Shown: positions 10,798 to 19,140 of the stretch, piece by piece | How the letters are laid out: each line of letters opens with the position of its first letter | Numbering within the stretch: the first letter of the stretch is position 1 | From: JAHEJE01 sp965216335 | GTDB lineage: Bacteria > Pseudomonadota > Alphaproteobacteria > Rhizobiales > Aestuariivirgaceae | NCBI GenBank assembly: GCA_965216335.1 | Contig: OZ244154.1 | Location: forward strand, 2,666,001-2,730,000 | Direction of reading: 5' to 3' | Length of the DNA: 64,000 bases | The notes under the pieces: generated by a model | What the model was told of the DNA's origin: nothing | What the model saw: only the letters and a program-made list of their open reading frames with translations | The model's database searches: none | Program-made: the position numbers and the translations under genes

Positions 10798-12653
10798 GAT
10801 TTCACCTTTTCGGCCCGCGCCTCGTCCCACCACCAGATCGTCGGAAATCCGTCGCTGTAGGGCGGCAGCGTCTCGGGGCGGCCGAACCGGTCCCAGCGCG
10901 CGATGCGTTCATAGGGAATGTGCCACATCGGCACCACGAAATGGTTCCACATCAGCACCCGGTCGAGCGCCCGGGTCGCCGCCACCAGTTCCTCTCGCGA
11001 CTTGGCGTAGATGATGCGGTCGATCAGCTTGTCGACGGCCGGATCGGAAATGCCGACGAGGTTCCGGCTGCCCGGCCTGTTAACCGCCGCACTACCCCAG
11101 TAGTTGCGCTGCTCGTTGCCCGGCGACAGCGACTGCCCCCATGAGCCGACGATGATGTCATAGTCGAAATTCTGCACCCGGCGTTCATATTGCGAGGCAT
11201 CGACGGTGCGCACCTTTGCTTTGATGCCGAGGCGCTGGAGCTGCTCGATGTAAGGCAGGGTGATACGTTCGAACAGCGGTGAGTAAAGCAGGAACTCGAC
11301 CTTGAACGGCTGCCCGTCCGCATTCACCAGTATCCGGTCCTTGCCTGGCTTCCACCCCGCGGCCCTGAGCAGCTTGGCGGCCTCGCGCAGATTGCCGCGC
11401 TGGGCCTGCGGATTGCCGGCAATGGGGTTTGTGAACTCGGATGTGAACACTTCCGCAGGCACCTCGTCCCTGACCTGGTTGAGGATGTCCAGCTCGATGC
11501 CCTGCGGCAGTCCGGTGGCCGCCAGTTCTGAGTTGTCGAAATAGCTGTTGGTACGCTTGTACTGGCCGTAGAACAGGTTGTCGTTCGACCATTCGAAATC
11601 GAAAGCGTAGTTGAAGGCGCGGCGCACTCGGGCATCCTTGAACAGCGCCCGGCGCAGGTTGAAGGCATAGCACTGCATGCCCTGCGGGGTTTTCACGTCG
11701 ATCTTGTCGAGCACCACTCCACCGGTCTTGACCGCCGGAAAGTCGTATCCGGTCGCCCAAACCTTGGAAGAATTCTCGTTGCGCCAGTCGTACTGGTCGC
11801 CTTTGAAGGCCTCAAAAGCCACTGTTTGGTCGCGGAAATAGGTCGCGGTGATGGTGTCAAAATTGTTGCGCCCAACGTTCACTGCCAGGGTATCGCCCCA
11901 GTAGTCGGCAACGCGTTTGACCGTCATTGAACGGCCGGGCTTGACTTCGGCGATCTTGTACGGTCCCGATCCGAGCGGATGCTCCAGCGTCGTCGCCTTG
12001 ATATCGCGCGCTGCGCCGTCGGCGGCTTTGCCGGTCCACCAGGCCTTGGACAGTACCGGCAGCTGACCGGTGATATGCGGCAGTTCGCGGTTGCCCTTTT
12101 CGGAGAACAGGAAAGTCACCTCGCGCGCTCCGGTCTGCTCTGCCCTGGTGACGTTCTGGTAGTAGAAGGCAAATTGCGGATGCGCCTGCTTGATGGCCTC
12201 CATCGTCCAGATCACATCGTCCGCCGTCACCGGAGAACCATCATGAAAGCGCGCCTCGGGTCTCAGGCGGAACGACACCTGGGAGAAATCGTCCGGATGC
12301 TTCATTGCCTCGGCGATCAGGCCGTAGGCCGTACTCGGCTCGTCGAGCGATGCGGTGGTCAGGCTTTCGAACGGCCAGCCCGACAGCAGACCCGACACGC
12401 CCTTGAAAGTGTACGGATTGAGCGAATCGAACGTGCCGATGCCGAACAGCCTGACACGGCCACCCTTCGGCGCATCCGGATTGACATAGTCGAAGCGTTT
12501 GAAGTCGGCCGGATACTTGACGTCACCGAACAGCGACAACCCGTGCTGCCAGTCTGTGCTGGCCGCGGCGGCATCGACGCCGAACAGCTTGAAGCTGCTG
12601 GCGCCGGCAACGGCGGAGGCGGTCTTGAGCAGGTTGCGGCGTGTAATGCGCAT
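10794..12653 (-). CDS. Extracellular solute-binding protein, YejA-like (Tat-type signal)
   Basis: A 619-residue family-5 solute-binding protein, first gene of the yej operon. The N-terminus MRITRRNLLKTASAVAGAS carries a twin-arginine motif (TRRNLLK), so it is probably exported folded by Tat, unlike its Sec-exported paralogue next door. The mature part contains LFGDVKYPADFKRFDYVNPDAPKGG and the FYFNL-like segment CYAFNLRRALFKDARVRRAFNYAFDFEW. The start at 12653 gives the Tat signal; an in-frame start 51 bases upstream would bury the motif. Stop and next start overlap by four bases. Confidence 0.88.
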   Translation of the reverse strand: MRITRRNLLKTASAVAGASSFKLFGVDAAAASTDWQHGLSLFGDVKYPADFKRFDYVNPDAPKGGRVRLFGIGTFDSLNPYTFKGVSGLLSGWPFESLTTASLDEPSTAYGLIAEAMKHPDDFSQVSFRLRPEARFHDGSPVTADDVIWTMEAIKQAHPQFAFYYQNVTRAEQTGAREVTFLFSEKGNRELPHITGQLPVLSKAWWTGKAADGAARDIKATTLEHPLGSGPYKIAEVKPGRSMTVKRVADYWGDTLAVNVGRNNFDTITATYFRDQTVAFEAFKGDQYDWRNENSSKVWATGYDFPAVKTGGVVLDKIDVKTPQGMQCYAFNLRRALFKDARVRRAFNYAFDFEWSNDNLFYGQYKRTNSYFDNSELAATGLPQGIELDILNQVRDEVPAEVFTSEFTNPIAGNPQAQRGNLREAAKLLRAAGWKPGKDRILVNADGQPFKVEFLLYSPLFERITLPYIEQLQRLGIKAKVRTVDASQYERRVQNFDYDIIVGSWGQSLSPGNEQRNYWGSAAVNRPGSRNLVGISDPAVDKLIDRIIYAKSREELVAATRALDRVLMWNHFVVPMWHIPYERIARWDRFGRPETLPPYSDGFPTIWWWDEARAEKVKS

Positions 12654-12700
12654 GGTCACCGTGAGGAATCGTGGAAGCTGCCGGTCCTCTATGCCACAAA

Positions 12701-12730
12701 CCAAAACACCGGCGGAAGGCCCGCCGGTGT
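12701..12730 (-). terminator. Intrinsic terminator downstream of the cytochrome c gene
   Basis: Perfect 10-bp stem (12706-12715 with 12721-12730) and a 5-base loop. On the minus strand it is followed by TTTTGG. It lies 48 bases past the stop of the cytochrome c gene and just upstream of the yej operon, so it should separate the two transcripts. Confidence 0.8.
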
Positions 12731-12777
12731 GAAATCTTGGTAAGCTTTCGGTGAGGTACCGTGCGCCGGCCCGAAGG

Positions 12778-13320
12778 CTATTCCGTCGGCAGCGGCTGCG
12801 GATTGTCGCTCAGGCTGCGCAGGTAGGCGATCAGGTCGGCGCGCTTGCCGTCGTTCTTCATGCCGCCAAACGCCATTTTGGTTCCTTTGGCAAAGTCCTT
12901 GGGCTTGAGCAAAAAGGCGTTGAGCGCTTCATAAGTCCAGGTGTCGCCGCTCATGCCTGAAAGGGCGCTGGAATAGTTCCCAAATCCATCCGCTGCGCCG
13001 ATGTTGCGTCCGACGATATCATAGAGGTTCGGGCCGACCTTGTGGGCGCCGCCCTTTTCGAAGGTGTGGCAGGCGGCGCAAGGCTTCACGTTGCCCTTGG
13101 TCGCATCGGCACTGGCGAGCAGGGAGGCGATTGTCACCTCTACCTTTTCTTCACCGCTGCCGCTGCCACCAGCTGCGGCTTCCGCGACATCGACCACCAT
13201 GCCCGGTTTTTCCGGCGCATCGGCATGATAGATGATTCCGGCCACTTCTTTCAGACCGAACACCATCAAGGCTGTAAACAGGACCGCTCCGGCGATCTTG
13301 TTGAATTCAAAACTGTCCAT
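12778..13320 (-). CDS. Membrane-anchored cytochrome c (CycM-type)
   Basis: A 180-residue class I cytochrome c. An N-terminal uncleaved helix (residues 9-27, IAGAVLFTALMVFGLKEVA) anchors it, a Gly/Ala/Glu-rich linker follows, and the haem domain holds CAACH at residues 81-85 with a likely Met ligand in GTKMAFGG. It matches the CycM/cytochrome c552 proteins that carry electrons from the bc1 complex to the aa3 cytochrome oxidase in alphaproteobacteria. It is divergent from kdsB, sharing a 162-base intergenic region, and ends before a strong intrinsic terminator. Confidence 0.9.
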   Translation of the reverse strand: MDSFEFNKIAGAVLFTALMVFGLKEVAGIIYHADAPEKPGMVVDVAEAAAGGSGSGEEKVEVTIASLLASADATKGNVKPCAACHTFEKGGAHKVGPNLYDIVGRNIGAADGFGNYSSALSGMSGDTWTYEALNAFLLKPKDFAKGTKMAFGGMKNDGKRADLIAYLRSLSDNPQPLPTE

Positions 13321-13482
13321 GACGAGCTTTCACACCCCTTGAAGCTTCATTGCACCGGCAGGCTGCGGCCCCCGATTGCCGCTCAGGCGCCAACTGCGCG
13401 CGGAAACTAATTGTTTCTCAGCGCCACTGCAATACGTATAACCGCCGCATGTTCATTTTGCCGCGTTGGAGGCGGTTGATCA

Positions 13483-14259
13483 ATGCTCTCGCATGATACA
13501 TCCGACACGATCATCGTCATTCCCGCCCGCATGGCATCGACCCGCTTGCCGGGCAAGCCGATGGCCGACTTGTGCGGCCGGCCGATGATCGTGCGGGTGT
13601 GGGAGCGTGCCAGGCAGGCCGGCCTGGGACCCGTCCTGGTGGCTGCCGCCGAGCCGCAGATTGCCCGCCTCATCGAGGAAACCGGCGGCCAGGCGATCGT
13701 CACCGACCCCGACCTGCCATCCGGCTCGGACCGCATTGCACAGGCACTGGCGCTGCGCGATCCGCAACGGCGCTACCGCTTTGTGGTCAATCTGCAGGGC
13801 GACCTGCCGCTGATTGCGCCCGAAGCGATCACCCGCTGCCTTGAGCCCTTCCGCCTGAAGGGGGTCGACCTGACCACTCTGGCGGCGCAGATCGAGGACG
13901 AGAACGAATTGACAGACCCCAACGTGGTGAAAGCCGTCATGGGCGAGCCCGATTCCGCCGGGTTGGCCATCGCCGAAGATTTTGAACGGCAATTGCCGGC
14001 CAGCGCATCGCCGCCCTACTGGCACCATGTCGGGCTTTACGCCTATCGCCGCAGCGCGCTTGAACGGTTCGTCAGCCTTCCGGTGAGCGCTCGTGAGGCA
14101 GAGCGCAAACTGGAGCAGATGCGGGCGCTGGACAACGGCATGAAGATCGGCGTGGCCTGCGTTGACACGATCCCTTTCGGTGTCGATACTCCCGACGATC
14201 TCGAACGGGCACGCAAGGTACTGCGTGCCGAACTTGCGCAACACAACAAAGCCGGTTGA
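13483..14259 (+). CDS. kdsB: 3-deoxy-manno-octulosonate cytidylyltransferase
   Basis: A 258-residue cytosolic enzyme that activates Kdo with CTP to CMP-Kdo for lipopolysaccharide core synthesis. The N-terminal nucleotide-binding signature IIVIPARMASTRLPGKPM and the segments LPSGSDRIAQAL and VVNLQGDLPLI are those of KdsB. Length matches the family (about 250). A Shine-Dalgarno-like GGAGGCGG lies about 8 bases upstream of the ATG. The pheA gene starts 46 bases downstream on the same strand, an arrangement common in Hyphomicrobiales. Confidence 0.95.
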   Translation: MLSHDTSDTIIVIPARMASTRLPGKPMADLCGRPMIVRVWERARQAGLGPVLVAAAEPQIARLIEETGGQAIVTDPDLPSGSDRIAQALALRDPQRRYRFVVNLQGDLPLIAPEAITRCLEPFRLKGVDLTTLAAQIEDENELTDPNVVKAVMGEPDSAGLAIAEDFERQLPASASPPYWHHVGLYAYRRSALERFVSLPVSAREAERKLEQMRALDNGMKIGVACVDTIPFGVDTPDDLERARKVLRAELAQHNKAG

Positions 14260-14305
14260 CAGTGCGGCGAAAGCCCGCTGCACCGCTTCATTGGGGCAGG
14301 CAGAC

Positions 14306-15196
14306 GTGACCACACCGAAACGCAACAGGAAAATTGCCTATCAGGGCGAACCGGGGGCCAATTCGCATATTGCCTGCCGCGAAGCCTATCCGGACTATGA
14401 GGCGGTTGCCTGCCGAACCTTCGAGGATGCCTTTGCCGCAGTCGAGCAGGGCGACTGCAAACTGGCGATGATTCCGATCGAAAATTCGCTGGCCGGGCGG
14501 GTCGCCGATATTCATCACCTGATGCCGGAATCGAGCCTCTATATCGTTGGCGAACACTTCCTGCCGATCCACCACGACCTGCTGATCGTGCCGGGCGCCA
14601 GCCTGAATAAAATCAAGACCGTGCACAGCCACGTTCACGCCCTCGGCCAATGCCGCAAGGCGATCCGAGAGCTCGGCCTGCATGCGGTGGTTGCCGCCGA
14701 TACGGCAGGTGCGGCGCGCGAGCTTTCCGAAATCAAGGATCCCTCGCGCGCGGCGATAGCCACATCGCTGGCCGCCGAGGTCTACGGGCTTGAGACGGCG
14801 CGGCGCAACATCGAGGACGAAGACCACAATATGACCCGCTTCGTCATCCTGTCGGCTGAGCCCGACGACGCCGAACCGGGTGAGGAAGCGGTGGTGACGT
14901 CGTTCGTGTTCCGGGTGCGCAACGTTCCCGCGGCGCTCTACAAGGCCATGGGTGGGTTCGCCACCAATGGCGTCAACATGACCAAGCTGGAGAGTTACCA
15001 GATCGAGGGCCAGTTCTACGCCACCCAGTTCTATGCCGATGTCGAGGGCCATCCCGCTGACCGGCCGGTGCGCCTGGCACTCGAGGAGCTGTCCTTCTTC
15101 ACCTCTTATCTGCACATTCTCGGCACTTACAACGCCTCGCCGATGCGCGCCGAACTGGCCAAGCGGGCTGCTGCGGCCCACGGTGAACCCGGTTAG
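14306..15196 (+). CDS. pheA: Prephenate dehydratase
   Basis: A 296-residue monofunctional prephenate dehydratase that converts prephenate to phenylpyruvate in phenylalanine synthesis. The catalytic domain (residues about 10-185) begins KIAYQGEPGANSHIA and ends with the conserved NMTRFVIL. An ACT regulatory domain (about 196-275, VTSFVFRVRNVPAALYKAMGGF) carries the phenylalanine-binding KLESYQ motif, so feedback inhibition is expected. A GTG start at 14306 preceded by GGGGCAGG is preferred; a TTG 15 bases upstream is possible. The stop overlaps the convergent nudC stop. Confidence 0.93.
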   Translation: MTTPKRNRKIAYQGEPGANSHIACREAYPDYEAVACRTFEDAFAAVEQGDCKLAMIPIENSLAGRVADIHHLMPESSLYIVGEHFLPIHHDLLIVPGASLNKIKTVHSHVHALGQCRKAIRELGLHAVVAADTAGAARELSEIKDPSRAAIATSLAAEVYGLETARRNIEDEDHNMTRFVILSAEPDDAEPGEEAVVTSFVFRVRNVPAALYKAMGGFATNGVNMTKLESYQIEGQFYATQFYADVEGHPADRPVRLALEELSFFTSYLHILGTYNASPMRAELAKRAAAAHGEPG

Positions 15197-16116
15197 ACCT
15201 TTTTGATTCGCGCCATCGCCGCAAGCACCAGATGATGCGCAATGGCCATGACCGGCGGTGTGCGCAGGCTCCGTGGGTGGCTATCACGCAGCATGGCGTC
15301 GAGATCGTCGAGGTCGAACCAGCGGGCATCTTCGATCTCGGCCCGGTCGAGGGTCAGGCTTGTGTCCAGCGCTTCGCCGATCAGGCCGATCATCAGCGAT
15401 GACGGGAACGGCCACGGCTGCGACAGGACGTAGTCAACTGCACCGAGCCGCACGCCGGTTTCCTCGAACACCTCGCGCCGCGCGGCATCCTCAAGCGTTT
15501 CGCCCGGTTCCATGAAGCCGGCGAGCGCTGAGTATACACCAACGGCGAAATTCGGACCGCGTCCCAAAAGGCACCTGCCGTTGTGGATAGGAACGATGAT
15601 CACCACCGGATCGGTGCGCGGAAAGTGATCGCCGCCGCAGGCATCGCAATGGCGCCGATAGCCGGCCTCCACCATTTCGGTGGCGGCCCCGCAGTTGGAG
15701 CAGAACTGGTGCCGCTCGTGCCAGAACAGCAGCGAGCGGGCCTGGGCCAGAAGGCCGAGCTCGCCGTGCGGCAGCGTGCCCTGGAGCGCAAGGCTGCGTA
15801 GGTCGATGAACTTTGTGCCCTGCGATGACGCAGGCGCGTCATGCACCGTGTCCAGACGCACGGCAAAGCGCACAGGACCGTCGCCATCCCGGCCCAGGAG
15901 CACTGGCTTTCCGGTTGTTGGCAGCGACGCGACCTCGTCCGGCTCGTGCCACTTGACGGCAATCTTGCCCCCGGTCACGTCGATCGCCGGCCGATCGCCG
16001 TCGAACACCGCAAACCGGCTGCCGGGATCGCGCAGCCGGGCGGCCAGCCATGTCCCGTCGAGCCGCGGTGCAGCCAGCCGGTCGAGCCGGTTGTCGATGA
16101 ACCCCAGACCCTTCAT
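15193..16116 (-). CDS. nudC: NADH pyrophosphatase (Nudix hydrolase)
   Basis: A 307-residue Nudix hydrolase that splits NAD(H), and probably NAD caps on RNA. It has an N-terminal domain, a zinc ribbon (FCSNCGAA and HCDACGGDHFPRTDP) and a complete Nudix box, GFMEPGETLEDAARREVFEETGV. The NudC-specific SQPWPFPSSLM follows the box. Its 3' end overlaps the end of pheA by three bases in convergent orientation, and it is divergent from the SRP RNA gene. Confidence 0.94.
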   Translation of the reverse strand: MKGLGFIDNRLDRLAAPRLDGTWLAARLRDPGSRFAVFDGDRPAIDVTGGKIAVKWHEPDEVASLPTTGKPVLLGRDGDGPVRFAVRLDTVHDAPASSQGTKFIDLRSLALQGTLPHGELGLLAQARSLLFWHERHQFCSNCGAATEMVEAGYRRHCDACGGDHFPRTDPVVIIVPIHNGRCLLGRGPNFAVGVYSALAGFMEPGETLEDAARREVFEETGVRLGAVDYVLSQPWPFPSSLMIGLIGEALDTSLTLDRAEIEDARWFDLDDLDAMLRDSHPRSLRTPPVMAIAHHLVLAAMARIKKV

Positions 16117-16200
16117 TTCCTCCTCGTCTTGCGACGTTGCTGCTTATCATGGGCCGGGACCGTTGGCATGCGGTTTTTCAGCCGATGGCATGCGCGATGC

Positions 16201-16229
16201 TTGCATCGCAGCCCGCAAAGTCCGATATA
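16201..16229 (+). promoter_or_regulatory. Likely sigma-70 promoter of the SRP RNA gene
   Basis: TTGCAT (16201-16206) and GATATA (16224-16229) are separated by 17 bases and lie just upstream of the predicted 5' end of the SRP RNA. The fit to consensus is moderate. Confidence 0.5.
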
Positions 16230-16233
16230 GGGG

Positions 16234-16333
16234 GCGGGAGGTTGGCGGCGGACGCGCCGCTCGCCAACCGGGTCAGGACCGGAAGGTAGCAGCCCCAACG
16301 AGTTTGGCACGGGTTGCCCGTCCAGCCTCCCGC
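16234..16333 (+). ncRNA. ffs: Bacterial signal recognition particle RNA (4.5S type)
   Basis: The conserved SRP domain IV loop is present: GGTCAGGACCGGAAGGTAGC followed by AGCC at 16271-16294. The ends pair (GCGGGAGG at 16234-16241 with CCTCCCGC at 16326-16333), giving a 100-nt hairpin of normal small-SRP-RNA size. It binds Ffh and targets nascent membrane proteins. Position directly upstream of dnaX is the usual one in Hyphomicrobiales. The exact ends are uncertain by a few bases. Confidence 0.93.
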
Positions 16334-16400
16334 TCTTTCGGTGCATGTAAAATGACCGGTCAACGGTCGCCCGCCGGCGGAGCCTGACGGGCGGAGCGCG

Positions 16401-18161
16401 ATGAACGACAATCCCGATACCGGACAAGACACGGCGGCTGCGGACGCGCCCGGCTACCGCGTTCTGGCCCGAAAGTACCGTCCCCAGACCTTCGACGACC
16501 TCATCGGCCAGGATGCCATGGTGCGCACCCTGAGGAACGCCTTCGAGACCGGCCGCATCGCCCAGGCCTACATGCTCACCGGTGTGCGCGGCATCGGCAA
16601 GACCACCACTGCCCGGCTCATCGCCCGTGCCCTCAACTACACCGGCGCCGACAAGCCGACCGTGGAGATGCCCGGCCTCGGCGAACATTGCGCCGCCATT
16701 CTCGAATCGCGCCACGTCGACGTGATCGAGATGGACGCCGCCTCCAAGACCGGCATCGACGATGTTCGCGAGATCATCGACAGCGTGCGCTACCGACCGA
16801 TCTCTGCGCGCTACAAGGTATACATCATCGACGAAGTGCACATGCTGTCCAAGCAGGCCTTCAACGCCTTGCTGAAGACCCTGGAAGAGCCTCCCGAGCA
16901 TGTGAAGTTCATATTTGCCACGACGGAAATCCGCAAGGTGCCGGTGACCGTGCTGTCGCGCTGCCAGCGTTTCGACCTGCACCGGCTGGACGCGGCGATG
17001 CTGCGGCAGCATTTCGCCAATGTCTGTGAACGTGAGCAGGTCAGCGCCGACGACGAGTCCCTGGCAATGATCGCCCGGGCGGCGGAAGGCTCAGTGCGCG
17101 ACGGCCTGTCGCTGCTCGACCAGGCGATTGCCTATGGCGGGCGCGAGGTCAAGGGCGATGACGTGCAGGCGATGCTCGGTCTGATCGACCAGGCCCGGGT
17201 GATCGACCTGTTCGAAGCGGTGATGAGGGGCGATGCGGCCACGGCTCTGACCCAGCTCGAGGAGCAGTATGCCGCCGGTGCTGACCCGTACACCTTGCTG
17301 ACCGACCTGGCCCGTTTCACCCACTGGGTGACGCGCCTGAAGATCGTGCCGGACGATGGCCGTTCCGGCCACACGGAAACGGAACGCAAGCGCGGCGCGG
17401 CCTTTGCCGAAAGCCTGGCCATGCCGCATCTGACCCGCGCCTGGCAAATGCTGACCAAGGGTCTGCAGGAACTGACGCTCAGCGCCAACCCGCTGATGAC
17501 GGCGGAGATGGTGCTGATCCGTCTGGCCCATGTCGCAAGCCTGCCGCCGCCCGGTGATCTGGTCGCCCGGCTGAAGGACCGGCCTTCGCCGGTTGCGTCT
17601 TCAACGTCGGGTGCGCCGCCCGGATCGGTCAAGGAATCACCATCGGCCGCACCGACCGCGATTACGGCACAACCGGCGCCCGGCCTGCCGCCCGCCGCGG
17701 CCCAGGCGGCATTTGCGGTCCAGTCTGACGACACGCCGGGCGGTGTTTCGAAGCCGGTGCTGGAAACCTTTCACCAGGTTGTCGACTTCGTCGGCGTGCG
17801 CCGAGACATCAAACTGAAGTCGCAACTGGAGCGCCTCGTGCGCCCCGTGGCGGTGTCGGCCGGGTCGATTGAGATTGCCCTTGAGCCCCATGCGCCACCC
17901 GGCCTGCCGGGCGAATTGAGCCGCAAGCTCGAGGCCTGGACCGGCGAGCGGTGGATTGTGCTGGTGTCCAAGAAGGACGGCGACAAGCCGCTGCACCAGC
18001 AGAAGCGCGAGCACCGCAAAAGCCTGTTCGACGACGCGGGGCGAAATGCCGATGTCCGTGCCGCGCTGAACATGTTCCCCGGTGCAGAGATCGTCGATGT
18101 CGCGCCGCCGCCAGACGGGCTTGACGAATCGCTGCCCGGCGAGGATGCCGACGACACCTGA
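16401..18161 (+). CDS. dnaX: DNA polymerase III subunits gamma and tau
   Basis: A 586-residue clamp-loader ATPase. The N-terminus LARKYRPQTFDDLIGQDAMVRTL, Walker A GVRGIGKTTTAR, DEXX-type VYIIDEVHMLSKQAFNALLKTLEEPP and the SRC sensor LSRCQRFDL are intact. The zinc module, normally four cysteines, keeps only one (GEHCAAI), as in other Hyphomicrobiales. The C-terminal third is a Pro/Ala-rich linker and a tau-specific domain. ybaB and recR follow on the same strand with short gaps, the standard replication/repair cluster. I did not identify a frameshift site for a gamma form. Confidence 0.96.
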   Translation: MNDNPDTGQDTAAADAPGYRVLARKYRPQTFDDLIGQDAMVRTLRNAFETGRIAQAYMLTGVRGIGKTTTARLIARALNYTGADKPTVEMPGLGEHCAAILESRHVDVIEMDAASKTGIDDVREIIDSVRYRPISARYKVYIIDEVHMLSKQAFNALLKTLEEPPEHVKFIFATTEIRKVPVTVLSRCQRFDLHRLDAAMLRQHFANVCEREQVSADDESLAMIARAAEGSVRDGLSLLDQAIAYGGREVKGDDVQAMLGLIDQARVIDLFEAVMRGDAATALTQLEEQYAAGADPYTLLTDLARFTHWVTRLKIVPDDGRSGHTETERKRGAAFAESLAMPHLTRAWQMLTKGLQELTLSANPLMTAEMVLIRLAHVASLPPPGDLVARLKDRPSPVASSTSGAPPGSVKESPSAAPTAITAQPAPGLPPAAAQAAFAVQSDDTPGGVSKPVLETFHQVVDFVGVRRDIKLKSQLERLVRPVAVSAGSIEIALEPHAPPGLPGELSRKLEAWTGERWIVLVSKKDGDKPLHQQKREHRKSLFDDAGRNADVRAALNMFPGAEIVDVAPPPDGLDESLPGEDADDT

Positions 18162-18193
18162 TCCGAACAACCAGACAAACGATAGGACGTCCG

Positions 18194-18517
18194 ATGAAAG
18201 ACCTGACCCAGATGATGCAGAAAGTCCAGGAGATGCAAACCCGCATGGGCGAAGCCCAGGCGCGCCTGGAGGAGGCGACCGTGACCGGTTCGGCCGGCGG
18301 CGGGCTGGTGACCGTCACCCTGAACGGCAAGGGCATGATGACCGGCGTCGAAGTCGATCCCAGCCTGCTCAAGCCGGAGGAAAAGGAAATCGTCGAGGAC
18401 CTGATCGTTGCCGCGCACACTGACGCCCGCGGCAAGGTCGACCAGATGGCCGCCGAGCAGATGAAAGACGTAACCGGTGGCCTGCCTCTGCCGCCGGGCT
18501 TCAAGATGCCCTTCTAG
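18194..18517 (+). CDS. YbaB/EbfC family nucleoid-associated protein
   Basis: A 107-residue DNA-binding protein of the YbaB family, which forms tweezer-like dimers on DNA. The N-terminal helix DLTQMMQKVQEMQTRMGEAQ, the strand GGLVTVTLNGKGMMTGVEVDP and the C-terminal helix with MKDVTGGLPLPPGF are all typical. AGGACG upstream serves as ribosome-binding site. It lies between dnaX and recR, as in most bacteria. Confidence 0.95.
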   Translation: MKDLTQMMQKVQEMQTRMGEAQARLEEATVTGSAGGGLVTVTLNGKGMMTGVEVDPSLLKPEEKEIVEDLIVAAHTDARGKVDQMAAEQMKDVTGGLPLPPGFKMPF

Positions 18518-18531
18518 GTTGTTTGTGTGCA

Positions 18532-19140
18532 ATGGCCGGACGCGCCACCAGCGCCAGCGAGATCGAACGGTTGATCCAGTTGCTTGCCCGCCTGCCGGGT
18601 CTCGGGCCCCGCTCGGCCCGGCGCGCCAGTCTGCACCTGATCAAGCATCGTGACAAGCTGCTGGCACCTCTCGCCACCGCCTTGGCCGAAGCCTATGAAA
18701 GGGTGTCGGTGTGCCGCCAATGCGGAAACATCGACACCATCAACCCGTGCACCCTGTGCGCCGACCCGCGTCGCGACGACAGCATCATCTGCGTCGTAGA
18801 AGAGGTCGGCGACCTGTGGGCGCTGGAACGCTCGGCTGCCATCAATGGACGCTATCACGTGCTCGGCGGCACCCTGTCGGCCATCGAGGGCGTGCGCCCG
18901 GAGGACCTCAACATCGCCAGGCTGATCGAGCGGTGCGGTTCCGGTGATGTCAAGGAAGTCATCCTGGCGGTCAACGCCACAGTCGACGGCCACACCACCG
19001 CTCACTACATCACCGAACGGCTGAAAGACACCGGTGTCGCCGTCTCCCGCCTCGCCCACGGCGTGCCGGTCGGCGGTGAGCTCGACTACCTCGATGAAGG
19101 CACCCTGATCGCGGCAATGAAGTCGCGCCGGCCGTTCTAG
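18532..19140 (+). CDS. recR: Recombination protein RecR
   Basis: A 202-residue RecFOR-pathway protein that helps load RecA on gaps. Visible are the helix-hairpin-helix LARLPGLGPRSARRASLHL, the C4 zinc finger (CRQCGNIDTINPCTLC) and a Toprim domain with VVEEVGDLWALE. The ATG at 18532 is preferred over a TTG nine bases upstream. The stop TAG (19138-19140) lies within CTAG, which is one copy of the 4-bp duplication flanking the insertion sequence that follows. Before the insertion this stop adjoined the palindromic repeat now at 19973. Confidence 0.96.
   Translation: MAGRATSASEIERLIQLLARLPGLGPRSARRASLHLIKHRDKLLAPLATALAEAYERVSVCRQCGNIDTINPCTLCADPRRDDSIICVVEEVGDLWALERSAAINGRYHVLGGTLSAIEGVRPEDLNIARLIERCGSGDVKEVILAVNATVDGHTTAHYITERLKDTGVAVSRLAHGVPVGGELDYLDEGTLIAAMKSRRPF

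Noticed and set aside
13480..14325. Minus-strand open frame over kdsB
   Set aside because: Antisense to clear KdsB motifs; no recognisable protein.
16303..16318. Sigma-54 promoter-like TGGCAC...TTGC
   Set aside because: Spacing is wrong (two bases instead of four) and it lies inside the SRP RNA.
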